Part shown: one piece after another, positions 52,318 to 62,641 of the stretch
How positions within the stretch are numbered: position 1 is the stretch's first letter
Layout: each line of letters starts with the position of its first letter
Source: Tretioscincus oriximinensis
Taxonomy: Eukaryota > Chordata > Lepidosauria > Squamata > Gymnophthalmidae
Direction: 5' to 3'
Length of the DNA stretch: 64,000 bases
Assembly: GCA_022410635.1 (NCBI GenBank)
Contig: JAJVDF010000169.1
Span: 26,705-90,704, forward strand
Program-made: the position numbers and the translations under genes
Notes under the pieces: model-generated
Database searches by the model: none
Seen by the model: only the letters and a program-made list of their open reading frames with translations
Told to the model about the DNA's origin: nothing

Positions 52318-55300
52318 TACAAATGGCATATTAAAATTAAAATGTATTGTATGGTACAGCATTGCATTACTTGGTACTAATATCCTTTTTTCCTTACAAA
52401 TAGAAAAAGGAAAGTGGACTTTACTATCTTTGGCTCCATCTTATTCTTATGATGAAAACTTTGTGATAGTAGATTCAGAAGAAAAACATTGATTGCCTCA
52501 ATGAGATTTCATGTGTCTATAGCTATCTTGATAACATATTTCTCACAGGGGACACCAGCACTGCAGCTATTTTTGTGTTATCAAGGATAAAAATATCAAC
52601 CAGTATGACTCCTTCTTTTTCCTTGGCACTTCAACTTGACACTTATCAACTTTAAACCATATATTGACAGTTGAAGGGTTGTTATCTGATCCTTAATCTC
52701 TGTTGCAAGCAGATGTCTATGCCACCAATGAACTTCACCTATTCCATCATCCTAGTTTGGTTTTTCTCTATCTGGCCTGAAGGATAGTTCTGAAGAATTT
52801 GGAAGTTTTCGTGCTATTTTGTACTTCTAATAAAGGCATTGACGTAATTACTTCACTTTTGTTGTTCTTTTTGCCTCTTACTTGAGAAAACGGGAAGATG
52901 TTTGATTTTGTCATTAAGGATGCCATTTTATTACCTCTGATGCCAACGAGGGAGATGATGATGTGTCCATATATTGATGGGCCTGCATTCTTAGCATGTT
53001 TTCTGAATCACTCCCTGATTTATGCACTTGCTTTAATGGCATCTAAGTAACTACGTTTTTAGGATAATTCATTCATTCCTAATGTCCTTGCAATCAATTA
53101 CAAGAGTAATTCTCACTTGGAGCAGGCAATTGNCACGTTCTTAAAAGAGCTTGCAAATCATCTACAGTTTGTTAGAAGAAGCAACCCGTGGTGGTGGTGG
53201 TGGTGGTGAATCAAAAGATTCTCCACTTCTTTTATACCTAAAATGGTAGTCTGGTCAGTGAATAGCAGAATGTAAAGCTCTCCTGACTGATCAAAACTAA
53301 ATTAATGTTGCAAAAATTGAGTATGTCCCTCACATGAAAATTGTTCTCGCAAATACTGCGCACCATTTATACAAACAGCACCTGATGTTCACATTTCATC
53401 GAGATTTTCTCTACAAACTAGGGACTTTCTTAAGCTACATCCAGATGTCATTTTATTTATTACACTGCAGTTGTGTATTCTGGAATAAAGCATGCATATT
53501 GCAGAATAAAGCATTCCAGCCATTGCTTTATTCTATAATATCCAAGTAAAATTGAACAAGTGATGCTTGGATGCAGTTTTAGTTCCTACTGCTTCCTAGT
53601 GTCCTGAGTGTATTTTTTTTGCTCAGGGATTCAAACAAACACACGTGACTTAAGTTCCAATATGAATGTCTCTTCATCAATAACAGCTAGTGTGATTTAG
53701 TGCGTGTTCAAACATATAATTAAGGGTGCCTCTAGGGTCAAAAAGACATACAGAAAATACAAAAATCACTTTACCTCATTACCTCATTTCTCCTTCTGTG
53801 TGTCTGATAATCTCTCCTTGTGTGACCTTCCGTCAGTCTCAGTTTGATATTTCTGTTCCTTAATGAGATCCGTGGAAAATTTGACAGGTGGTGTCGAATG
53901 CGTGGTGAGTTCTTGTGGTTACAGGACTTTGGAAGCAATAAGGAAGCTAGGACGATTTTAGATGCTTTTTTCAAAAACTGTCTGATGCATTTTTTCATGC
54001 ATTTAAAAGTGAAATAATCAGAAATAAACACACACCCAAGCAAAACAAACAAACAAACAAAACCAGAATAATTTACAGCCAGGTACACTTGCTATAAAAA
54101 CAATCCATTCTGTTCATATGTAGCAATGATCAGAATTTGTTGCACTAATGATCATAACAAACGTTTACAAGAATATGAACAGAGAATTACTAGATCTGTT
54201 TTAATCTTTTAAAAATCAAGCATTTCATCCCTTCAGATTTTGAGAATGGTAATCGTTCTATTGGGCTTGTGATGTCAGGCCTTGAAAACCTTCGAGCAAT
54301 TTCCATGGCAGTGATCTGTAACCAAAGCAAAAATAAAAAAAACCAGATGTATATCAGTGACAACCTCCAAACTGAAACCTTATCTACCTCAGGAAGGCAG
54401 TTTGGTTCATTCTTGTAAAGAATGGCTAGAAGTTGTCCTCATGGAGAAGCCTCCAGGGTTAGCCACTTATTTATAAGTCCAAACTATCATCAATGATACA
54501 TGTGAACTATCTCATAGAAAATTTCTGCAAAGGTGACGGAAAGGGAGGAGACTTCAATTGAAATCTCCTTTTGATTTTCCGAGATAGTAATCTGATCCAG
54601 ATCAAACTAAGCTTTGGGGAGATCAGAGAAAGGCTTTCATCTAACTTCTTACTTTTCTACCTGTGTGCCGTTAGTTTTGTACTTATGTGCGTTATGCATT
54701 AATGGAGGATTTGCCAGGCTTTGCCATGCATCTGGAAAAATACTACATTAGAAGAGGAATTTCCTATTGCAAGTCTTTTCCAACTACATACCAAAATCTC
54801 TGGATCCTCCATTTTAAGCTGTCTGCTGTCTCTCGTACTATCACGGGAGATGAACAGCATAAGAAGATGCCAGCCAATAGGACTGCAAGACTGCAGCTGG
54901 CTAGACATTCACAGCTGTTGCTCTTCCTTGGTCTTGCACCAGTTCCACATGGATTCCAAGATAAGGCTGTTCCTAGAAAATCCCAGTGAAATTTGCAAAC
55001 GCTTTTAGATTGTTGATTTCACTTGGTTTTCCTCATCGTGTGCATATAGCCATAGAGTGGTAAAAGGAAAGACCTAGTGGGAAACAGAAGATTTGAAGAG
55101 ATTGCTAGTTCTCCTTGTGTACTGTGACTTTTCAAATATTAGATCTTTATTTATGACTATTTCTAATTTCTTGGTGCCTTGGGTAGTGCACTCTGGGGAC
55201 AGAATAGAGCAATTCACAAGCAAAGATCAAACTTTCAAAGCAATTATCCTTGTAAACTTATTTATGTATTTATCATTATCATTAAATATCTTTTAGAAGC

Positions 55301-55930
55301 TTTTCATCCTAGTGCGACCTTGAGTGCCTCTGTCATACTGTAGTCTATTTGATTATTGTTTAGTGTGATGTTTGCAAGGCCTTGGGCTGCCTCTTGGACA
55401 GGAAATTTTCATCGGGGTAGAATTATCTTCTCCCTCATTTAGTAGAAAGCTAGAGGGTACGTTGTAGGGCACAAACTAATGAAACAACAACACAGTACAG
55501 CAGTGAAAATTATCTTTGCTTATGGAAAACAATGCATTTGCACTTTAATGGATTACTGAGCAATGGGGGAAAGTGTTATCATTGGCTTCCAAAGGCCAAC
55601 ATTCAGATCTTGATGCAGCATTTTAATATATTTTTGTCTGTCATTGATCATAGAGCTTTAATAAAATTTATTCTCTGCAAACAGAAATGGTTAATGGGGG
55701 TGAAGGTGGGGAATCCTGTAGATCATTATTAATAAGAGTGAAAAGAATTAAAAACTTAGAGGGAATCCATCAACTACTATGCTAATTAATTGTCTAGTTG
55801 AAGATAGCAGATGAATGCTATCCACCATCATCATGGCTTACCTTCACAAACAAAGATTCTTATAAAAGGGGCTGTCCACACCTGATGCACTTTCGACTTG
55901 CTGCGACGTTCCCCATTTTAAGGTTTGTAT
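52318..55930. other. 3.6 kb mostly unique sequence
   Basis: It includes a (GTG)n microsatellite (53188-53208), a (CAAA)n run near 54040-54061 and one N near 53133. A possible small inverted-repeat element lies at about 53435-53580 (CTACATCCAGATGTCA against CTGCATCCAAGCATCA inverted). No exon is supported, although several frames of 60-105 codons occur. Confidence 0.4.
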
Positions 55931-56430
55931 TTGTTTTATAAACTTACTGTGCTATCCCAGAGGGAGGGGGGAAGAGCAGGCCTGGGCAGGAGTGTGGCTT
56001 CCTGGTTCCCTGTTTGGGAGGGGGCAGGGCTGGAGGAGCCAGCCAATGTGGCCTCAAGTAGCCAGCTGGTCAGAATATAAAAGGGGAATTGACCAGGGCT
56101 AGAGGCCTTTCTATCGGGTACAACTTGTGGGGTCCGCTTCTTATCTGCCTCAGGGGGAGGAGTAGAAGTGTATGGTGGCCTGGAGAAGTCAAAGTTGAGA
56201 CTTGACTTGGAGCTAGGACACGTAAATAGACAAGTGCCTATCGCTTTACGTTCCTGAATCTAAAGTTGCTCTTGCTTGGAGTTTGTGCTTGACTCAGGCT
56301 TATTCTATAAAAGCCGAGGCTTGATGATGATGATGATGATGATCTTCTTTCTTTTTCTTTGTTGTAAATAATAAATTTGTTAGTTGTTTCAATTCAAATA
56401 TCTCTATCTTTCTTTTGTTTCCTTGACAAA
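55931..56430 (+). mobile_element. LTR with TATA box and poly-A signal, probably solo
   Basis: A GC-rich U3-like part (GAGGGAGGGGGGAAGAGCAG, TTCCTGGTTCCCTGTTTGGG) leads to AGAATATAAAAGGGGAATTG, a clear TATA box near 56077. GTTGTAAATAATAAATTTG near 56362 provides the poly-A signal, followed by a U5-like T-rich stretch ending CCTTGACA. A (GAT)n run lies at 56322-56343. Exact ends and target duplication were not found; no coding part is attached. Confidence 0.6.
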
Positions 56431-56559
56431 ACTATATACACATGCTACTGCTGGGGGCTGGAAATAAAGCCCCATCATTGGAGTAAACACAGAGGCTAAG
56501 GTTATTACTGTTGCTCCAAGCAGTCGTGGGTGCTGGCTTGGACAATAGGGTGATATTGT

Positions 56560-56768
56560 GGCATCCCTAACTGGGTGTTGCTCTTCTCTTAGGCTGGCTG
56601 CCATCCAAGGCTAATGAGCCAACCTGCTCTGAAAGCAGTTCCATTGTGGCAGCTCATCAGACATCAAAACACACTCTAGAGTTCTACCCTAGCAGGGTTT
56701 TGAACACCCAGCATTTCAAGTTAGTATGGTTAATAATGGCACTTAACTAGTTGAGCCACTGGAACCTC
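56560..56768 (-). mobile_element. second tRNA-derived SINE family, antisense
   Basis: On the minus strand GGTTCCAGTGGCTCAACTAG, TTAAGTGCC resembles an A box and GGGTGTTCAAAACCCTG a B box, at normal tRNA spacing. The body is unlike the other SINE here: GCTGATGAGCTGCCACAATG is preceded by CTCTAGAGTGTG, and CCTTGGATGGCAGCC, AAGAGCAACACCC follow. No mature tRNA fold is expected because the sequence continues past the tRNA part. Confidence 0.6.
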
Positions 56769-56934
56769 TCTATCTATATTCATATATATGCTATAAATGA
56801 TTTTCCAATTCCAAGTTAAATTGGAGAAATACCAACTGTTGAGTATGCCCCTGCATCTGCGGTCTATGTTGAGATTTGACCAGCTTCATATAATGATGAA
56901 TCTCGGACATTAAAATAAAAATTGGCTTGTAGAA

Positions 56935-57005
56935 TTTAATTCCAGAAGAGATGGTAAATAGCTGACAGTCTGGATAGGTTTAAGACAGGATTAGACATCA
57001 TGTAA
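56935..57005 (+). mobile_element. CR1 ORF2-tail fragment
   Basis: AATTCCAGAAGAGATGGTAA, ATAGCTGACAGTCTGGATAG, GTTTAAGACAGGATTAGACA is the last coding part of the CR1 subfamily, cut off at ATCATGTAAAG. Confidence 0.7.
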
Positions 57006-57296
57006 AGTTGCCTAGAGCCTGTTGCATAACCCAAATAGCAACGGGCTTATTCCACTAGTCATTAATAAATATGATGAACAAACAATAATTTATCAATGAC
57101 ATACAGTTAAGTACTGCAGAATATTTTTAAATAAATAAATAAATAAAGTAATCATAAAACAATAAAATAATAAAATGGAAATAATATGACTGAGGAAAAG
57201 TAGTACCGTTTTTGCACTGGGCCTTTTTTAGAGTAAGAACCATAATAAGGACTGCCAACTTCATGCTAATGAAGACTACAGCAGGCTCCAAATAAA
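57006..57296. other. unassigned interval
   Basis: An (AAAT)n run lies at 57128-57148; otherwise nothing recognised. Confidence 0.3.
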
Positions 57297-57331
57297 GTAA
57301 TGTGGAAAGTATCGTATACTTTCCACATTAC
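57297..57331. repeat. perfect 16-bp hairpin with 3-base loop
   Basis: GTAATGTGGAAAGTAT, loop CGT, then the exact complement. No U-tract follows and the region is non-coding, so it is not called a terminator. It may be the centre of a decayed foldback element. Confidence 0.9.
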
Positions 57332-57587
57332 CTAAGGTTTTGTTCTGCATCTTAGTGCTTTTGAAAAAAACGTTTAGAAACTCTGCTTGACAAGGCCATG
57401 AAGCAATTAGGGGGTGGCGGGGAGACATTGTGCAAGTCCAGATAGCTGATGAAATTGTTTTGGACTGACGTAGTCCTCCATCTTTTGATAAGTGAGTGCT
57501 CTTATAATACTAAACCCCAACAAGTGAAGGTTTGTCCATGACAATAGAGTGACATTGTGCTCTTGGCAATATCCCTTCCTTGCATTC

Positions 57588-57712
57588 ATAGAATTGTAGA
57601 ATCATAGAGCTGAAAGGGATCTCCAGTGTCATGGGGTCCAACTCCCTGCTCAATGCAGGGTACACTAAACCATCTCAGACCAATAGCTGTCCGGGCTCTG
57701 TTTGAAGTCTAA
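57588..57712 (-). mobile_element. CR1 LINE 3' end, antisense
   Basis: TCATAGAATTGTAGAATCAT, AGAGCTGAAAGGGATCTCC, GGTCCAACTCCCTGCTCAAT, ACTAAACCATCTCAGACC and GCTGTCCGGGCTCTGTTTGA: octamer tail and last coding part of CR1. Confidence 0.9.
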
Positions 57713-57968
57713 GGGAGTTCAGAGCAAAAACTAGGGCAAGTGCATAAACTTTCTTATATGTTGGTTCAATCACAAATAGGTGTTCCAAAGACTCTCCATT
57801 GGAGTTCTCTAACACTGCATAAGTGAGTGCTCAGTACAGGGAACTAGTTGTTCAGCAGGGAGTATTACATACCAGCAGTATCCCCGATCTATCTTGACAG
57901 CAGATGATTAAGTAATGACCTCCCAATTTCATTATAGTCTAAAGGGAAGAATTTGGTGAGAAGAATGG

Positions 57969-57976
57969 CAGTAACT
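57969..57976. repeat. 8-bp target duplication, left copy
   Basis: CAGTAACT, matching CACTAACT at 58317-58324 in 7 of 8 positions. Confidence 0.75.
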
Positions 57977-58316
57977 CGTGTTTGAGGAACATTTTTCTGC
58001 CAAGGGCCATTTGGATACTTGTGACATGACTTGAGGACCATATCCACACCTGACCCCAAGGCCACACCTCTCACCTCACCCAGGCCATGCCCCTTCCTCT
58101 GCTCATGCCCCTTCCCCACCCAGAACCTCAAAATCGTGAGCTTTTCAATGCTTCCTCATCCCCTTGCCATTACACTTCCTCCTTCCTCTTTTTGTATTTC
58201 ACCATGTTTTAACAAAGTGAGGAATAATTGTTTAGCTAGGGAAGCCTAATGATTCCTTGGAGAGCATGCCATGGACTGGACTGAATTATTCTTCGGCCTT
58301 AAGTTCCTCATCCCTG
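57977..58316 (-). mobile_element. non-autonomous hAT element, second copy, antisense (340 bp)
   Basis: The inverted right end CAGGGATGAGGAACTTAAGG corresponds to CAGGGGTGGAGAACCTAAGG of the element at 30424. The interiors also match in inverted order: CATGCCATGGACTGG with the GCACATGGCATGC part, TTGTTTAGCTAGGGAAGCC with GGCTAAATAACAG, and TTGTATTTCACCATGTTTT with GTAAAAACAGGAGTGAAATA. An 8-bp duplication (7/8) flanks it. Confidence 0.85.
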
Positions 58317-58324
58317 CACTAACT

Positions 58325-58816
58325 TCCAATCCTTCCACCTGGCGCAATATTGGGCTTCAAATCTGATGGGCATTGCTGTTCCACCTAAATACTCATGTTG
58401 TGATCCAGGACAGGTCAGCATGGAAGGACTCAGAAGCCAAGCCACCAGGGTCCTTATATAAGAACAGAAGGACCAGATTATTACATGTGCCTTCTCTTTT
58501 CTCTTGACTCCATGTCATTTTACCCCATGATCATTATGATAGGAGCCCTCCTTCTCCCCACTCCCCCAGTTTTGTCTCTGCTCCAGATGCAAAGTGTGAG
58601 ACTGGAAAAAAAAAAACCACACAGATAACTGCAGAGAATACAGAATTGACAGAATTTTTTTGTCCCATAATTGAGATGTAACAATAAACAAGGAAGCATA
58701 AGAAGAGGCAGATAGGCCTCACCATCATTCTTCCAAACTGTTCCCTAGAGCATTGTCTTTTCTGTAACAACTTCACCAGGGGCCACCCTACATACCAACC
58801 AATATTTCTTTATATG
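58325..58816. other. unassigned interval
   Basis: Nothing recognised. Confidence 0.3.
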
Positions 58817-58870
58817 TGGAAGAAGAAGAAGAAAGAAGAAAGAAGAAAGAAGAAAGAAGAAGAAGAAGAC
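58817..58870. repeat. (GAA)n / (GAAA)n purine tract
   Basis: About 53 bases of G and A, (AAG)n and (AAAG)n units, at the tail of an antisense SINE, so the reverse (TTC)n is the SINE 3' extension. Confidence 0.9.
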
Positions 58871-59078
58871 CAATCCACTCAAATCAACTTATATAACCTT
58901 CTGTTTTTCTCTTCAAAATAGACACCTTGTGAAGTAGGTGGGTCTCAGAAAGGTCTGAAAAACTATGACTAGCACAAGTACACCCAGTTGGTTTTTGTGG
59001 AGGAGTACAGAATCAAACTGGGAGGCATCCAGATAAGAGTCTGACGTTCTAATCACAACAATAGACTGGCTCTCCATA
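58871..59078 (-). mobile_element. tRNA-derived SINE, antisense, short-tail type
   Basis: ACACCTTGTGAAGTAGGTGG, ACTATGACTAGCACAAGTAC, CCAGTTGGTTTTTGTGGAGG, GAATCAAACTGGGAGGC and TTCTAATCACAACAATAGAC: body, B box and A box read antisense. Confidence 0.85.
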
Positions 59079-60470
59079 GCACAGAAACACTTAACAGATC
59101 CTGAAAGCTGTTATATAGAATTGATGCTTATTTTATTAGACTCAAAGTCAGGCCAGGGACTCCAAATAGTATTCTCTCAAGTTCAGTGCAGCTTGACGGG
59201 GGAAACTGCAGATTCCAGACCAATCTCTCAAATTGGTAAGTCTGAACTAGAGAATGTTTTCTTCCTTTTAGACGGCTTCCTGCAATGATTTCACACCTCC
59301 ACCCAGTTTACTTCCACCTTGATATTATTGAGAAGATGAACTTCCTCAATGGGTTCTTTGGGGTATTTAGAAGGCTATTTAGTCATCAACTTCTCCACAA
59401 CAGTAAAGTTGTATTTGTTAAATTGAGTTTTGCTCATGAATGTGACATTACAATGAGCTTTGTAGCTGCTGATTCATACCATTAAAAACCCTCACTGAAA
59501 AGCTTATCCATGTGATTTTCCCTCTTCTCTTTCATTGGCACTCTGAATTATAATGTACTTCTTCCTTCCAAACTACGAATGAGAAAAGCATGCACACTTG
59601 TAATGTTTAAGTAAAATGGAGTGGAAAGGACAGTTTGTCCCAGTGGTTAGTACTAGACAAATTATATTTACAGCAGACTATGGGGTAGTGTGTTCTATTT
59701 GTGTTTGGTCCAATTAGATACCTCCTATGTGCCTTTTCTACTCCACCAGAAAGCTAAATACAAAGAATAGCTTGCTAAAATATAAGGGATAAGTGTTTTT
59801 ATATGTAGCGTAATATGCTCTTAGTGAGTCATTATTATAATCCAATGCCACTTATTTTTCCTCTCTTCAGTATGCATTTGCTGACATTTAATTGAAAAAG
59901 CTATGAAAGAAGAAAATAAATTTTGGGTCTGTATGATCCCCAAAAGTCTCAATGAATAGAGTTGGATAGATTGCATGTGGATGCTGATGAGTGACAATAA
60001 TGGGGTCTAACCTCTATCTGTGCCATTCAGAGTTTTTTAGAAACCCAGCAAGAGCTAAAATTGCAGCTATGAAAAGCCCAATCTATTTACGGGTCTCCAG
60101 AGAAAAGAAGTATTGGGGTGAGGATGACTTTAATGTCACTCAAGATTGGGCAAGATTGGGTGGTGAAATGATGAAAAAAAATGTCACGTTGATTTGTACA
60201 ATACATTCACTGGCATCATATATGGTTCTGAGCCACATTAAGCCACAACCAAGCTTGTAAGATGAGAAAGACATTTAAATGGTGTACTAAAATAGTGGCA
60301 ACCTCGGTTCCTTTACTGATTTATCTTGTGATTGTCTTATGTACAACTGGAGACAAATTCATGGAGACTAATGGCTACATCTAAAGAGACCTGGGCCTGG
60401 TCTTTGGCACAGAGCGAATTGGTAAGAGTCTATAAATAGGAGGGCTTATGCCCTTTGTCATGGACGGACA
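59079..60470. other. unassigned interval
   Basis: About 1.4 kb of mostly unique sequence. The 89-codon frame at 59991-60260 has no motif that I recognise. Confidence 0.35.
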
Positions 60471-61660
60471 ATTCCCTGGTGAGATTTGGACTTAAAGTGG
60501 CAGTTCCTTCCTGCAGGGGCGGAGGACCCATTCAGATGGCCTGCCCCGGAGACTTATGGAATCCAGGCGATTCATGAATGCTATGGGGGATTTTCCAGTT
60601 GGCATGGATGGCACTCCTACCAAGGCTCTGGTCTCTCTTTGGAATCTGGATATGACCAGGGCTATCGACACGATCGTTCCCAAGTGCCCACGGCGTATCT
60701 GTATAGAGCACCCTGGTATTCAAGGGAGTTTAATGTGATGAAACAGGAAGCAGGTGACGTAAATCCCAATAAGAGTCTGACCGAGCACAGGTTGGAGCAC
60801 ATTATTGTGCCTACAATTTGGCGGCGGTGGCAGTGAAAAGGGATTATTTCTCAGCCACCATTGCATCCTCCAGTAACCATCCAGGAGAGCTCTTTCAAGT
60901 GGAAAATGGCCTGACAAGATCTAACCCGGGATAGCAAGTGCAAAGGCCATCCAATATCTGCTGTGACAAATTTGCAAGGCATTTTGAGGGCAAGGTCGCT
61001 CAGATTCGTGGGGGATTGGATGCCACACTTGTGAATAGCCCAGAAGAAATGTCCAGAGAACCGTCTGGTCCTGTTATCTTGGATCAGCTTCAATTATTGC
61101 AGCCTGATGATGTGGACAAGCTGTTTGTTCAATTGACCTATAAGGGACGGAGGCGAAATCTGGGGGTGCTTCTGGATCCTTCGCTGACACTTGAAGATCA
61201 GGTGGAGCGATGGTCAGGAGCACCTACTTCCAGCTATGTCTGGTCTGCCAATTGCGGTCACTTCTGGACAGGGATAATCTGGCCACAATAATCCACGCTC
61301 TGGTAACTTCCAGGTTAGACTACTGTAATGCACTCTATATGGGGCTGCCCTTGAATACGGTTCAGAAACTGCAGCTGGTGCAGAACACAGCAGCTAGACT
61401 GCTGGCCAGTTCAACTGACTGGACACATATCACATTGGTCCTGAAAGAACTGCACTGGCTGCCAATTTGCTACCGAGTCCAATTCAAGGTATTAACTCTA
61501 ACCTTTAAAGCCTTAAATAACTTGGTCCCCAAATAGCTAAAGGAACGCCTTCTCCCATATGAGCCTGCCTGTGCCGTAAGATCTGATCGATTGCCAATGA
61601 TTACCATCTCATGAGGTGTTCAGAGAAAAGACTTCCAAATTAGATTGTAAGGCTTTGTCC
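60471..61660 (+). pseudogene. L2/CR1-clade LINE ORF2 with RT core deleted
   Basis: The sequence runs in ORF2 order through several frames. The post-endonuclease linker comes first (SLWNLDMTRAIDTIVPKCPR then PWYSREFNVMKQEAGDV, as in LD.IAPL......PW......K), followed by RLEHI..TIWRRW. Next is DYFSATIASSSNHPGELFQV and ICCDKFARHFEGKVAQIR, as in YFS..I.......LF..V and C..FA.FF..KI..IR. The reading then jumps at about 61140 straight to NLGVLLDPSLTLEDQV, SRLDYCNALYMGLPLNTVQK, LQLVQNTAARLLASS, ELHWLPICYRVQFKVLTLTF and ERLLPYEPACAVRSDR, the post-RT and thumb region. The catalytic RT part between is absent. Confidence 0.85.
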
Positions 61661-62383
61661 CACCACCACAACCAACCATGTTTATCTTTTTTTTTCTTAG
61701 AGAAGTTGTCTAGAATTTTTGGAACCTCATGATCAGAGCATAGTTACCATTGGACCACAGATGCATCTCCCTTCAGCACAGGTCCAAATGAAATGCACTT
61801 AAAAGACTAAAAGCACATATCAGAAAAAGTGGTATTAAGTATTTATTTTTTATATTTTGATTTAGGAAAACATTTTAGCAAAACCTGAATATCCTCTTGA
61901 TGAAGAATGGATAAGGGCCTAACTATCTAAGGCACATGAGGTGACGATAGGGTCATCATGATGACTCTGCTCCACAGGTTAACACAGATTTCGCAATGCA
62001 CCCAGAAAAAAGGTCCTTTGCCCTAGACTATTCTTTTGCTGATGTGTTCCGAAACAGCCATGCCTGCAGCTATAGAATCTATAAGCCTTCCTCTGTGTAC
62101 AGATCCTTAACAGGATTACCAGGATAACACTAACGCAAGGCAATGCAGAATTGCATAATGAGCATGCCCAGTATTTACTTCCTGGTTAATTGTGTCACCG
62201 TGGATTTTGCAGGTAAGTATGAATGAGTGAAATCTGCATGCGCTTTTAAATTGTGGGTTTTACTCATCATGTGAAGGGGGCTGTAGTCAGTCATACAAGA
62301 TACTTACTGGGGATTTTTCTTGCCTCTTCCAATTCAAGAAAAACAGATTTAGCATGTTAAAAAAAGTACTGTGAAGTAAGGAG
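61661..62383. other. unassigned interval with dispersed-repeat fragment
   Basis: 61925-62290 is a candidate non-autonomous element: GTCATCATGATGACTCTGCT is shared with 49.3 kb, and its right end, inverted (CTACAGCCCCCTTCACATGA), resembles the left end of the 49.3-kb piece (CTACAGGCCTACTGTGATG). Boundaries are uncertain. Confidence 0.4.
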
Positions 62384-62641
62384 AGCCAGTTTGGTATAGT
62401 GGTTGAGTGTTGGACTTGTACCTAGTAATCTCCCGGTTTGATTCCCCACTCCTCCACGAAAGCCACCTGGATGACCTTGGTCCAGTCACAGTTCTTTGAA
62501 CTCTCTCAGCCCCACCTATTCCACATGGTGTCTGTTGTGGAGAAAGCAGCAAAAGCTATGTGCGCTGCCCTATGGTTGGCCACCCAGAGACCTTTGGGTA
62601 TAGGGCAGGATACAAGTACAAATAAATAAATAAATAAATAA
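62384..62641 (+). mobile_element. tRNA-derived SINE, full-length copy
   Basis: Head AGAGCCAGTTTGGTATAGTG, GTTGAGTGTTGGACTTG (A box), CCCGGTTTGATTCCCC (B box). Body CACGAAAGCCACCTGGATGA, CCAGTCACAGTTCTTTGAAC, TCTCTCAGCCCCACCTATTC. Long tail GTGCGCTGCCCTATGGTTGG, ACCTTTGGGTATAGGGCAGG, ATACAAGTAC and an (AATA)n end (62621-62641). It is the best preserved SINE in the window and the reference for the others. No target duplication was found by eye. Confidence 0.92.

Noticed and set aside
52150..52362. Open frames with poly-Asn or poly-Tyr runs on both strands
   Set aside because: They are translations of the (ATT)n microsatellite, not proteins.
55931..56430. Host-gene promoter from the strong TATA box
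   Set aside because: TATA, a poly-A signal about 290 bases downstream and a T-rich U5-like end are the layout of an LTR; no exon follows.
62384..62460. tRNA gene (A and B boxes)
   Set aside because: The tRNA-like part continues into a SINE body repeated several times in the window, and it is too diverged to fold as a tRNA.
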